Assembly: GCA_964450715.1 (NCBI GenBank)
Contig: CAYVFC010000059.1
Location: 1-44,888 of the forward strand
Length of the DNA stretch: 44,888 nt
Reading direction: 5' to 3'
Origin: CAYVFC01 sp964450715
Lineage (GTDB): Bacteria; Myxococcota_A; Polyangia; Polyangiales; JAFGIB01
Of this stretch, positions 8,301 through 15,342 are shown piece after piece (position 1 is the stretch's first letter; each line of letters starts with the position of its first letter). The notes under the pieces are model-generated. The model searched no databases and was not told the origin of the DNA. It saw only the letters and a list, made by a program, of their open reading frames with translations. Both the position numbers and the translations under genes were made by a program.

Positions 8301-9581
8301 GGGCAGGCCTACCTGCGTTTCAAGGTCACCGGCCCCATGTGGCAGCCAGAGGTCTACGGCGTGGCCGAGGTGCGCGACGCCGGCCTGCGCTTCGCCGGCT
8401 TCCCCGATCCCATCGAAGATCTGAGGGGCAACATCACCTTTAGCGCGCGTAGGATCCTGCTGGAGGGCTTCAGCGCCCGCACCGCGGGGGGACGGGTCGA
8501 GCTGGAGGGGGCCGCGGAGCTGAGCGGGCTCAGCCTGGGCAGCTACGCGCTCGACATATCGGCCGACCACCTGCGGCTCAGCGACCTCGAGCAGCACGGT
8601 ATCGAGGTGCTGTTCGGCGGGCAGACCAGGCTGAGCTGGAAGAACGGCGATCGGCTCCCGCTGCTGGCCGGCATCCTGCAGCTGGAGAGCCTGCGCTACA
8701 CCAAGCCGGTACAGGCCACGCCCGTGCTGAGCGACATGTATGGCGGACAGCGGTCGACCTCCGAACGGTACGACCCGGATCGCGACCGGGTGGCGCTGGA
8801 TATCCGGGTGGTCCACGACAAGCCGCTGCGCATCGCCAACAACCTGCTCGACGCCGAGCTGGTGATCCGCGACTCGGAGCAACCGTTCCGTATCGAGGGC
8901 ACCGACCAGCGATTCGGTATCCTGGGCACCATGAGCTTCAAGCGCGGGGTGCTGCGCTTCCGCGACCGGGACTTCGACATCCGCCAGGGGGAGATCACCT
9001 TCGAGGATCCCAATCGGCTCGATCCGCGCTTTGACCTGATCGCGGTCACCGACATCCGACGCGGCGGGGAGCTGTCCGCGACCAGCTGGCACATCACCAT
9101 GCACGCCAAGGGCAACACAGACGCCTTCGATCTGAAGACCTCCAGCGACCCCTACCTGTCCGAGGAAGACATCGCGCTTCTGCTGGCGGTGGGCATGACG
9201 CGAGCCGAGATCGAGCAGAGCCAGACCGGCGACCTGACCGAAACCGCCGCCCTGGAGGCGCTGGCGGGCGTGACCGGCGTCGGCCGCGAGGTACACCGGG
9301 CGGTACCGGCCATCGACGATTTCCGTATCAAGAGCGCCTACTCGGAGAGCACCCATCGAACCGAGCCCCAGGTGTCGATCGGCAAGCGCATCGCCGACCG
9401 CGTCCGGCTCAACGCCAGCACCGGGTTGGCCGAGTCGCGCGAGTTCCAGACCGGCGTGCAGTGGCAGCTGAGCGATCAGACCAGCATGGAAGCGGTCTAC
9501 AACAATCAGAACGACACCACCAGCAGCGCCAACGTCGGGGACCTGGGTGTGGATTTGACCTGGCGCTTGGAATTCGATTGA
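5376..9581 (+). CDS. tamB: TamB-like translocation/assembly module protein (AsmA-like superfamily, DUF490)
   Basis: The product is about 1400 residues: a basic N-terminus with a single inner-membrane anchor (about residues 16-37), a very long beta-rich periplasmic region, and a C-terminal TamB/DUF490 domain (roughly the last 330 residues). That domain includes LRFRDRDFDIRQGEITFEDP, DAFDLKTSSDPYLSEEDI and the ending GVDLTWRLEF. TamB-type proteins bridge inner and outer membranes and are implicated in outer-membrane protein assembly and phospholipid transport with an Omp85 partner. Such a partner follows about 200 bp downstream, although here tamB comes first. The ATG at 5376 gives a normal signal-anchor; a GTG at 5364 is also in frame. 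The nearby AGAAGG is too close to the ATG to be a good SD. Length is near the usual 1250-1450. Confidence 0.85.
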   Translation: MQKQFRRPAKPRKRLWRRVALLVCALAMLVTAAASLRTRAVRDYARKQAIEAIGRQLGLRASIDDVNIEPTRLALVARGIALWHPKHGPLASVKLLRIRPSLLALVQGEIDLTAVDIEDAGLFFLVRDGRVLNLPVLSGEPVGGKKLDLPFERLTIKRSSVQVDASPHGRGEIYDINAQVDGSRGNVARVRLASSSGFFDHALGHERLQRLEVDGQITSDNLQLALFRLSVPGLELAVERAGVNFPIGEGYHGEIDVELDIAKLQRLPHGVNLPPLEGLLHLQASVIENESGPAGEGRLVLKRTRIKRFGLGERVEIDFEADGERILFEGFTRLIRQGGRLDLRGKLGLGESLPLDVRVEVDRVIFAVLMEQLSVSPDAIVNWTLGGEFELHGTLNPFSLSGPLSMPTRDFRVTVDAWHQAPAHRVIGVSSADLEGRVRVNEAGIHLEHMQVALPRSSLQADVLLGFDDKLRVKGGSELLELADCTPLVDLSLEGGVGFTVDIGGTFSKPVVAGRIDAEGFVLDGFPLGDLVSDFRLEKESQAVRFPAVEGRKRDSRFRVQDLFLDFTDGRFAASGDLLAQHLTLEDFFHVFGADQDERYTDYRGAFSGLARIHYTLGFPGDSPSGTLRADLDLELPELTVGRLGFGEGRLHGSFNWLDHNQGYRTAELRLDRLSLKKGNGTVNISGRMMPGGELEMVAVADGIGLKHIEPFAETMPGLQGTLGITGSVGGTAEIPRYDFDVLLSSLSWRGRSLGDGRFYLRLADRDDPWVREALGWESDAVTAAQPCGRARQGLASADWPADPPLETISGPQPALPLPMAYLICGRALGGQFEIDMAFGKTELYPLRGAIVLNGLRLDPFLPEAAQPGQLQGTLSGRLDLNKGALLQPETLTGRLTVAELGIGTPQLQMRNQGPVQVAFERGSFEIERAVLSAPSSSLQMTGSGSLGRGLALGFEGRLNLGLLSGFTRTFSQTRGQAYLRFKVTGPMWQPEVYGVAEVRDAGLRFAGFPDPIEDLRGNITFSARRILLEGFSARTAGGRVELEGAAELSGLSLGSYALDISADHLRLSDLEQHGIEVLFGGQTRLSWKNGDRLPLLAGILQLESLRYTKPVQATPVLSDMYGGQRSTSERYDPDRDRVALDIRVVHDKPLRIANNLLDAELVIRDSEQPFRIEGTDQRFGILGTMSFKRGVLRFRDRDFDIRQGEITFEDPNRLDPRFDLIAVTDIRRGGELSATSWHITMHAKGNTDAFDLKTSSDPYLSEEDIALLLAVGMTRAEIEQSQTGDLTETAALEALAGVTGVGREVHRAVPAIDDFRIKSAYSESTHRTEPQVSIGKRIADRVRLNASTGLAESREFQTGVQWQLSDQTSMEAVYNNQNDTTSSANVGDLGVDLTWRLEFD

Positions 9582-9593
9582 GGTGGGAGGGAT

Positions 9594-9722
9594 ACCGCGC
9601 TGAGGTGACCTCTCGAAAAGACGCAGCGATAAACGATGCAATCTAGGCGGTCGATCGACCCCTATACCAAAGAGACGACTCGCCGCGGCTTTTTACGAGA
9701 GGTCACTCGCGGACACGAGGGG
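9594..9722. repeat. Palindromic intergenic element, family B copy 1
   Basis: It begins 12 bases after the tamB stop. The left end ACCGCGCTGAGGTGACCTCT (continuing to CGAAAAGACGCAGCG) is shared with the element at 15217-15338, with one difference in 35 bases. The right end (CGAGAGGTCACTCGCGG near 9696-9712) is the imperfect reverse complement of the left. The central ~55 bases differ between the copies. Confidence 0.85.
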
Positions 9723-9785
9723 TGTCTGGTGAATGGCGCATGAAGCGGTTATGGTCGCCGCAGGCGAATCGCCGCCGCTCGGATC

Positions 9786-12700
9786 GTGAAACGTCTCCTG
9801 TTCATAACGGTTCTATTGCTGGTCCCCCCCCTGCCGGCGAACGCCTACCTCCCGCCCGAGCTGCGGGGCGGCCAGATCGTGGAGATCAAGGTCGAGGGCG
9901 GGGCCGACAACCTCACCTCGCTCCAGGAGATCGGTATTCCCCCGGGCGCTCCGCTCACCCGTTCACTCGTCCGCGGTGCGATCGTCAGATTGCTGCGCAC
10001 CGGTCGTTGGGCCGACGTACAATTCGACGCCGAGGCGGTGCCGCGCGGAGTGCGGCTGCTGGTTCGCCTGACCCCGCGCTTCGTGGTCGATCGGGTAGCC
10101 ATCGAGGGAAACGACGAGGTGAGCGAGAAGCAGATCGCGTCCGCGGTGGAGATGGACGTGGGCTCACGCGTGTCGCACCAGGATCTGTATGTCCTGGCCG
10201 ACAAGGTCAGGAAGCTCTACGCGGACCGGGGCTTCCTCGAGGCCGAGGTCCAGGTCGGCCTGCGGGACACGGCCGAGGTCGCGCGCAAGGTGGTAGTGGT
10301 ACAGGTGAGCGAGGGCGCTCCCACCCGGGTGAGCGAGATCGGCTTTCGCGGCGAGCAGCCCCCCGATCGCCTCTTCGCGGTATCGGCCCTGGGTATTGAC
10401 GTCGGCGAGGTGCTCAACCGATACCAGCTGCTGGAGGGAGTCAAGCGGCTCGAGCTAGGGCTGCGCAAGCGGGGGTACTACGATGCGGTGGTCGGCAACC
10501 CGCTGGTCTCCATCGGACGGGGCGGCGCGAGCCTGATCTTCCCTTGCACCATCGGCCCGCGCTACCGGCTGGCCATTCACAACTCACGACCGCTGGAAAG
10601 AAGCGCGATCAAGGAGGCGATGCAGATCGAGCAGCAGCCGCTATCGGCGGATAACGCGCTCGGCGCCATGAACGCGCGGGTGCTGGATCTATACGCCCGC
10701 AACGGATATCCGGACGCGCAGGTCCGCATCAGCCGCGAACCGGGCAACCGGCCGGACCGGGCGACGCTGCTGGTCCGCATCGACGCCGGCGAGCAGACCG
10801 AGATCGTTGCGGTCACCTTTCCCGGCGCGCGCCACTTCGAGCGCTCCTATCTTTCCGCCGAGCTGTTCGTCTACCTGGAGGAGGATCTGCCCGGCTCGAC
10901 TTTCGTCTTTCCGGTCGACGACAAGGCGGTCGACGACCTGACCGCCGGCACCGCCCACCGCTCGCGACGGGATGTGCCGCCGCCGCCCGAGACCGATCCC
11001 CGCCGCATCTTTTACCCGCCCACCTACCGAGAGGCCATCAAGCATCTCGAGGAACGCTACCAGGCCGACGGTTTCCTCTCGGCCAGCGTGGGCCCGGCCC
11101 GGATCGAGCGCATCGACCGCAATCGCGCGGCGGTAGCCATACCCGTGGTGGAGGGGCCGCGCACCCTGCTGCACGGCGTGGTGCTGAAAGGCAACCGACT
11201 GCTGGGCGCCCGCGAGCTATTGAACGAGGCCGGCCTGGAACGTGATATGCCCTTCAGCTACCTGCGCATGGAGGAAGCGCGGTTGCGGCTGGTCAAGCTC
11301 TACCAAGAAGAGGGCTACCTGTTCGTCAAGGTGGAGCCCTCGGTGCGTTTCTCGCCGGACCGGACCCGCGCGGAGATGGTCATCCGCATCGACGAGGGGT
11401 TTCCCGTTTACGTGGAGGAGATCGTGATCCGAGGGGCGCGCAATACCAGCCAGTCGCTGATCCGCAGCCTTTCGTTGCTGGAACCCGGAAACCTCTACCG
11501 GCCCTCGCTGGCGCGCGAGACCGAGGAGCGGTTGCTCTCCCTGGGGGTTTTCAGCGGGGTCAAGGTGGAGCCCGAAAATCCCGAGTTGGCGGCTCCGGTC
11601 AAACGCGTGCGGATCATGGTCACGGAAAGGACGCTGCAGCTGGTGAACGTTTCGGCCGGGGTGAGCACCGGGCAGGGGCTGCGCACCGGCTTCGAGTACG
11701 GGTACCGCAACCTGTTCGGCCAGGCGGTGGGAACCTCGCTTCGCGTCCAGTTCGCCTACCGGCTCTTTCTGCTGACCGAGGAGGAGGTGTGGCGGCGCTT
11801 CGAGGAGGAGCTGCCCACGTTTGGGGAGCAGCTGGAGCGCCGCGTGAACCTGACCACCGTCATCCCTCACATCCCCGGGCTGACCGGCGTTCGCACCACC
11901 ATCGATCTCATCTATCTGCGTAACATCGAGCGGGACTTCGTGCTCGACACCACCGCTGTGGCGCTGAGCTTCGGCTACCCGCTGGCCCGCCGGCTGATGG
12001 TCTCGCTGGGAAGCGGCCTGGAGAACAACTACGTCAAGCTGTTCTGGGCAGAGACCCGGGACGAATACATGCTCGATCTGATCGGCGATCCGGCCGCTCC
12101 CCGATTGTTGCGTCTGCTGCGGGTGCCGGACGGCGACTCGACCCTGCTGTCCACCCACGCCTCGCTGACCTACGACCAGCGGGACAACCCCTTCGTCCCC
12201 ACCCGGGGTTACCGGGCGTCGGTGAAGGCGGAGTGGGCGCGCACGCTGGAAAGCGCGGAAATCGATACCGAGCCCTTTGTCAGCCGTTTCATCAAGGCCT
12301 CGGTTTCTACCAGCGGCTATCTGTCGCTGGGACGATCGGTGGTGCTGGCCGGGCAGGTGCGGGCGGGCAGCATTTTTCACCTCTCCTCCGACTCGGAGAC
12401 CTATCCCAACCGCGCCTTCTACCTGGGCGGCGTCGATACCATTCGTGGCTACTTCCAGGACGCCATGATGCCGCAGGACACGGCCGACGAGATCCTGCAA
12501 CATAACGAGGAGGTAGAGCTCTATAACGAGGACTTCGCGCGCAGGCAAGCGGCGGGCGAGACCGAGCAAGGCGAGGAGACGATGTCGAAGTGGAATCCCA
12601 ACGCGTTCGTGCGCAGCGCCGATCTGTTCCTGTTGCTGCGCGTCGAGCTGCGTTTCCCGCTGTTCGGGAGCCTCGACGGAGGGATCTTCACCGATCTGGG

Positions 12701-12902
12701 CAACCTGTGGGCCGACCCCTACGGTCGGTTCCCCGACTCGCGCCCGGTCGAGCTGTACCGCCTGCGCCCCAGCGCGGGCGCCGGCATCCGTCTGGCCACG
12801 CCGGTAGGGCCTCTTGCGCTTGACTATGGTATCCTACTGGATCGAAGAGAGGAGCTGGAGGAGCCCTTCGGCACCCTGCACTTCTCCATCGGGTTGTTCT
12901 GA
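9786..12902 (+). CDS. Omp85-family outer-membrane protein (TamA/BamA type) with about seven POTRA units
   Basis: This is a 1038-residue outer-membrane protein with a signal peptide (1-20, ending PANA). Seven POTRA-like units can be traced by their opening strands: about residues 30 (IVEIKVEG), 98 (VVDRVAIEGN), 180 (VSEIGFRGE), 258 (YRLAIHNSR), 335 (EIVAVTFPGA, with a ~60-residue insertion), 458 (LLHGVVLKGN) and 538 (YVEEIVIRGA). A barrel follows from about 620, with the family's VRGF-type motif as GGVDTIRGYFQD near residue 886. BamA has five POTRAs and TamA three, so this is an extended member. Position after tamB suggests a TamA-like role in inserting or secreting outer-membrane proteins. 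The start is GTG at 9786, with no clear SD. The upstream palindrome may uncouple it from tamB. Confidence 0.85.
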   Translation: MKRLLFITVLLLVPPLPANAYLPPELRGGQIVEIKVEGGADNLTSLQEIGIPPGAPLTRSLVRGAIVRLLRTGRWADVQFDAEAVPRGVRLLVRLTPRFVVDRVAIEGNDEVSEKQIASAVEMDVGSRVSHQDLYVLADKVRKLYADRGFLEAEVQVGLRDTAEVARKVVVVQVSEGAPTRVSEIGFRGEQPPDRLFAVSALGIDVGEVLNRYQLLEGVKRLELGLRKRGYYDAVVGNPLVSIGRGGASLIFPCTIGPRYRLAIHNSRPLERSAIKEAMQIEQQPLSADNALGAMNARVLDLYARNGYPDAQVRISREPGNRPDRATLLVRIDAGEQTEIVAVTFPGARHFERSYLSAELFVYLEEDLPGSTFVFPVDDKAVDDLTAGTAHRSRRDVPPPPETDPRRIFYPPTYREAIKHLEERYQADGFLSASVGPARIERIDRNRAAVAIPVVEGPRTLLHGVVLKGNRLLGARELLNEAGLERDMPFSYLRMEEARLRLVKLYQEEGYLFVKVEPSVRFSPDRTRAEMVIRIDEGFPVYVEEIVIRGARNTSQSLIRSLSLLEPGNLYRPSLARETEERLLSLGVFSGVKVEPENPELAAPVKRVRIMVTERTLQLVNVSAGVSTGQGLRTGFEYGYRNLFGQAVGTSLRVQFAYRLFLLTEEEVWRRFEEELPTFGEQLERRVNLTTVIPHIPGLTGVRTTIDLIYLRNIERDFVLDTTAVALSFGYPLARRLMVSLGSGLENNYVKLFWAETRDEYMLDLIGDPAAPRLLRLLRVPDGDSTLLSTHASLTYDQRDNPFVPTRGYRASVKAEWARTLESAEIDTEPFVSRFIKASVSTSGYLSLGRSVVLAGQVRAGSIFHLSSDSETYPNRAFYLGGVDTIRGYFQDAMMPQDTADEILQHNEEVELYNEDFARRQAAGETEQGEETMSKWNPNAFVRSADLFLLLRVELRFPLFGSLDGGIFTDLGNLWADPYGRFPDSRPVELYRLRPSAGAGIRLATPVGPLALDYGILLDRREELEEPFGTLHFSIGLF

Positions 12903-12915
12903 TCCCACGATCGCA

Positions 12916-12943
12916 TTGACAGCGGGCGTTTGGTTTTTAATAT
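12916..12943 (+). promoter_or_regulatory. Strong sigma-70-type promoter of the DUF1844-mpl operon
   Basis: Perfect TTGACA (12916-12921), a 16-base spacer, and TAATAT (12938-12943). Transcription would begin near 12950. The SD AAGGAGGT (12951-12958) sits just before the ATG at 12963, so the leader is only about a dozen bases. Confidence 0.7.
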
Positions 12944-12962
12944 GGCGGCGAAGGAGGTATAG

Positions 12963-13349
12963 ATGGCCAAGTCACCGAGCGTGTTCGACAAGCGCGTCAT
13001 ACAGCGCAGTATTGCCAAGGGTTTACTCGGCGCGGGGGAGTACCAGCGCATGCTCGACGAACTACCGGACCTCTCGCACAACGTCGCGGAGTCCGAGCCC
13101 GCGGCCCCGCCGGAATCCGCGCGCGCGGAACAGACCGCCGAGACATCCGGCGCTGCCGAGCGACAACTACGGACGGCGGGCTCGGAGGGGCTTTCGGGAC
13201 AGGGCGCCAGCGATGAGCCGCTGCAGGCGCGACCGCTCTTGAGCCCGGAAGCGGTCGGGGAACCGCCGGCGGAAGAGCTCCTGCAGACGCAGGCACCGGC
13301 GCAGCAGACTGACGAGCCTGCCATCGGCGAACCCCAGACGGGCGATTGA
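12963..13349 (+). CDS. Small conserved protein with a structured N-terminus and disordered tail
   Basis: This is a 128-residue protein. The first ~38 residues (FDKRVIQRSIAKGLLGAGEY, then QRMLDELPDLSHN) form a compact helical motif that I associate with small deltaproteobacterial/myxobacterial proteins of unknown function. They share the pattern R-V-x-x-R-x-I-x-K-G followed by L-P-D. The remaining ~90 residues are Ala/Glu/Pro/Gln-rich and look disordered. There is no signal peptide. It is first in an operon with DUF1844 and mpl, directly behind a near-consensus promoter, with the best SD in the neighbourhood (AAGGAGGT). Its stop overlaps an in-frame TTG of the next gene (TTGA at 13346-13349). 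Function unknown. Confidence 0.7.
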   Translation: MAKSPSVFDKRVIQRSIAKGLLGAGEYQRMLDELPDLSHNVAESEPAAPPESARAEQTAETSGAAERQLRTAGSEGLSGQGASDEPLQARPLLSPEAVGEPPAEELLQTQAPAQQTDEPAIGEPQTGD

Positions 13350-13381
13350 AGCGCCTCGACAATGCGAACGGGGCCGTGACC

Positions 13382-13750
13382 ATGGACGAGAACGACAAGG
13401 ACGGTGCTCCTCCGCAAGAGGCGCCCGGAACGCATGAAAACGGGGAGCAGAGCCCCGACGCCTCACAGCAGGCCTACGAGGCGATCCAGCACGAGGTTCC
13501 GCCCATCGATTTCACCACTTTCGTGCTATCGCTCAGCACCTCGGTGCTGGTCCACCTCGGTGAAGCTTACGAACAGGGAAGCGAGCCCGAGGTGAACCTC
13601 ACCATGGCCCGACAGACCATCGACCTGCTCGGCCTGCTCGAGGACAAGACCCGGGGCAACCTCACCGGCGAGGAGGAGCGTATGCTGCACCAGGTGCTGT
13701 TCGACCTACGCATGCGCTTCGTGGCCTGCAGCAACAAGCCCGGTAGCTGA
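13382..13750 (+). CDS. DUF1844 family protein
   Basis: From the ATG at 13382 this is a 122-residue protein. The N-terminal ~35 residues are acidic and disordered. Then comes the DUF1844 core: PPIDFTTFVLSLSTSVLVHL, G-rich turn, VNLTMARQTIDLLGLLEDKT, NLTGEEERMLHQVLFDLRMR. DUF1844 proteins are short helical cytoplasmic proteins of unknown function, common in deltaproteobacteria and often near housekeeping genes. An earlier TTG at 13346 overlaps the upstream stop and would add 12 residues by translational coupling. I prefer 13382 because the family normally begins with a variable acidic tail close to the core. mpl follows after 13 bases, so the three genes are almost certainly co-transcribed. Confidence 0.8.
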   Translation: MDENDKDGAPPQEAPGTHENGEQSPDASQQAYEAIQHEVPPIDFTTFVLSLSTSVLVHLGEAYEQGSEPEVNLTMARQTIDLLGLLEDKTRGNLTGEEERMLHQVLFDLRMRFVACSNKPGS

Positions 13751-13763
13751 AACCCGGTACCGT

Positions 13764-15179
13764 ATGCACGTGCACCTGATCGGTGTGTGCGGCACGGGCA
13801 TGGGCTCGCTGGCCGGCCTGCTGCGTAGCGCGGGCCATCGCGTCACGGGCAGCGATCTCGCCTTCTACCCTCCCATGGGCGAAGCCCTGCGTCGCTGGGG
13901 GATCGAGACCCGCACCGGCTACGATCCCGCGCACCTGCAGCCGCGGCCCGACCTGGTGGTGGTCGGCAACGTCTGCCGCCCCGACAATCCCGAGGCCCGC
14001 GCCGCCATCTCGGCCGGTCTACGATACTGCTCGATGCCGGCCGCGCTCGAGGAGCTCTTTCTTCAGGGCCGCGACCCGTACGTGCTGGCGGGCACTCACG
14101 GCAAGACCACCACCACGGCCCTTCTGGCCTACCTGCTCGAGGCAACGGGCCGCAAACCCGGTTTTCTCGTCGGCGGCATCCCGCTCGACTTCGAGGAGAG
14201 CTTTCGCGCGGCTCCGGTCGGCCGTCCCTTCGTCATCGAGGGTGACGAGTACGACAGCGCCTTCTTCGAGAAGAGCCCCAAATTCTGGCGCTACCGGCCG
14301 TTGTACGCCTCCATCAGCGCGGTCGAGCACGACCACGTCGACATCTACCCCGATCCCGAGAGCTACCGCGCCGCCTTCACCGGCTTCGTCGACCGGATCC
14401 CGGAGCCGGGCCTGCTGGTGGTCTTTGCCGGAGACCCCGAGGTGCGCGCGCTGGCCGAGCGGGCGCGCTGCCGGGTCGTCGCCCAGGCGCTGGCGGACGA
14501 CGACTGCGGCGCCCTTTCGCCTGCCTGGCAGGCGGTACCGATCGATTCATCCGAGGCCGGCCAGCGCTTCGACTTGCTGGTGCAGGGCCGGTGCGAGGCG
14601 CGCATGGATCTACGGCTCGCCGGCGATCACAACCTGCGCAACGCGCTGGCGGCTCTGGCCCTGGCCCACCTGGGGGCGGGCGTTGCTCTGGTCGAGCTCG
14701 GCCGCGCGCTGCCCGGTTTCCGCGGGGTGAGCCGGCGGCAGCAGCTGCGCGGAACCGCGGGCGGAGTCCGAGTTTACGACGACTTCGCCCACCATCCCAC
14801 CGCGGTGTCCGAGACCTTGCGCGGGATGAGGAAGCGTCATCGGGCGGGAAAGCTCATCGCCATCTTCGAGCCGCGCAGCGCCACCGCCTCCCGGCGCCTG
14901 CACCAGCTGGCCTACCCCGAAGCCTTTTCGCCGGCCGACCGGGTCCTGCTGGCGCCGGTGGGACGGCCGGAGATCGCCGACGATCAGAAGCTCGACCTCG
15001 ACGCTATCGTCGATGAGATACGCGCATCAAACCGGCACGCCGAGGCGCCGGGTAGCATCGAGAAGATCGTAGAACGCGTTTTGGAGCTGGCGGAGCCCGG
15101 GGACACGGTGGTGGCCATGTCGAACGGGCCTTTCGGGGGGATTCACGACCTGCTGCTAGAGGTGCTGGAGAAGCGGTAA
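13764..15179 (+). CDS. mpl: UDP-MurNAc:L-Ala-gamma-D-Glu-meso-DAP ligase (murein tripeptide ligase)
   Basis: Mpl joins recycled murein tripeptide (L-Ala-D-Glu-mDAP) to UDP-MurNAc in the cytoplasm, returning cell-wall fragments to peptidoglycan synthesis. The 471-residue length is normal. The N-terminal Rossmann-like region starts HLIGVCGTGMGSLAGLL, which in this family distinguishes Mpl (GTxM) from MurC. The ATP-binding P-loop is GTHGKTTTT (110-118), followed by the central-domain metal/nucleotide residues FVIEGDEYDSAFFEKSPKF and SAVEHDHVDIY. The Mur-ligase C-terminal domain has VYDDFAHHPTAV and IFEPRSATAS. It is the last gene of the operon from 12963. A palindromic element (15217-15338) follows and separates it from the convergent gyrB. 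Two secreted M74 endopeptidases elsewhere in the window would release the kind of fragments it recycles. Confidence 0.93.
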   Translation: MHVHLIGVCGTGMGSLAGLLRSAGHRVTGSDLAFYPPMGEALRRWGIETRTGYDPAHLQPRPDLVVVGNVCRPDNPEARAAISAGLRYCSMPAALEELFLQGRDPYVLAGTHGKTTTTALLAYLLEATGRKPGFLVGGIPLDFEESFRAAPVGRPFVIEGDEYDSAFFEKSPKFWRYRPLYASISAVEHDHVDIYPDPESYRAAFTGFVDRIPEPGLLVVFAGDPEVRALAERARCRVVAQALADDDCGALSPAWQAVPIDSSEAGQRFDLLVQGRCEARMDLRLAGDHNLRNALAALALAHLGAGVALVELGRALPGFRGVSRRQQLRGTAGGVRVYDDFAHHPTAVSETLRGMRKRHRAGKLIAIFEPRSATASRRLHQLAYPEAFSPADRVLLAPVGRPEIADDQKLDLDAIVDEIRASNRHAEAPGSIEKIVERVLELAEPGDTVVAMSNGPFGGIHDLLLEVLEKR

Positions 15180-15216
15180 CCGGACGTTACATTTCACCGG
15201 TGTGCGGACCGGGAAA

Positions 15217-15338
15217 ACCGCGCTGAGGTGACCTCTCGAAAAGACGCGGCGACCACGGTTGCGGTCAAGGCGGGCGGCGAACGGGATTCAGGCGAGACGG
15301 TTCGCCGCGTCTTTTCGAGAGGTCGCTCGCGAACGAGG
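15217..15338. repeat. Palindromic intergenic element, family B copy 2 (between convergent mpl and gyrB)
   Basis: The left end starts ACCGCGCTGAGGTGACCTCT, as in 9594-9722. The right arm (15301-15325, TTCGCCGCGTCTTTTCGAGA then GGTCG) is the reverse complement of the left arm over about 24 bases with one mismatch. It lies 37 bases after the mpl stop and 4 bases before the gyrB stop, so it may terminate transcription from both sides. Confidence 0.88.
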
Positions 15339-15342
15339 GGGG

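Noticed and set aside
8076..9641. Minus-strand open frame (521 codons) antisense to the tamB 3' end
   Set aside because: Low-complexity composition, no motifs, and it fully overlaps the conserved TamB C-terminal domain.
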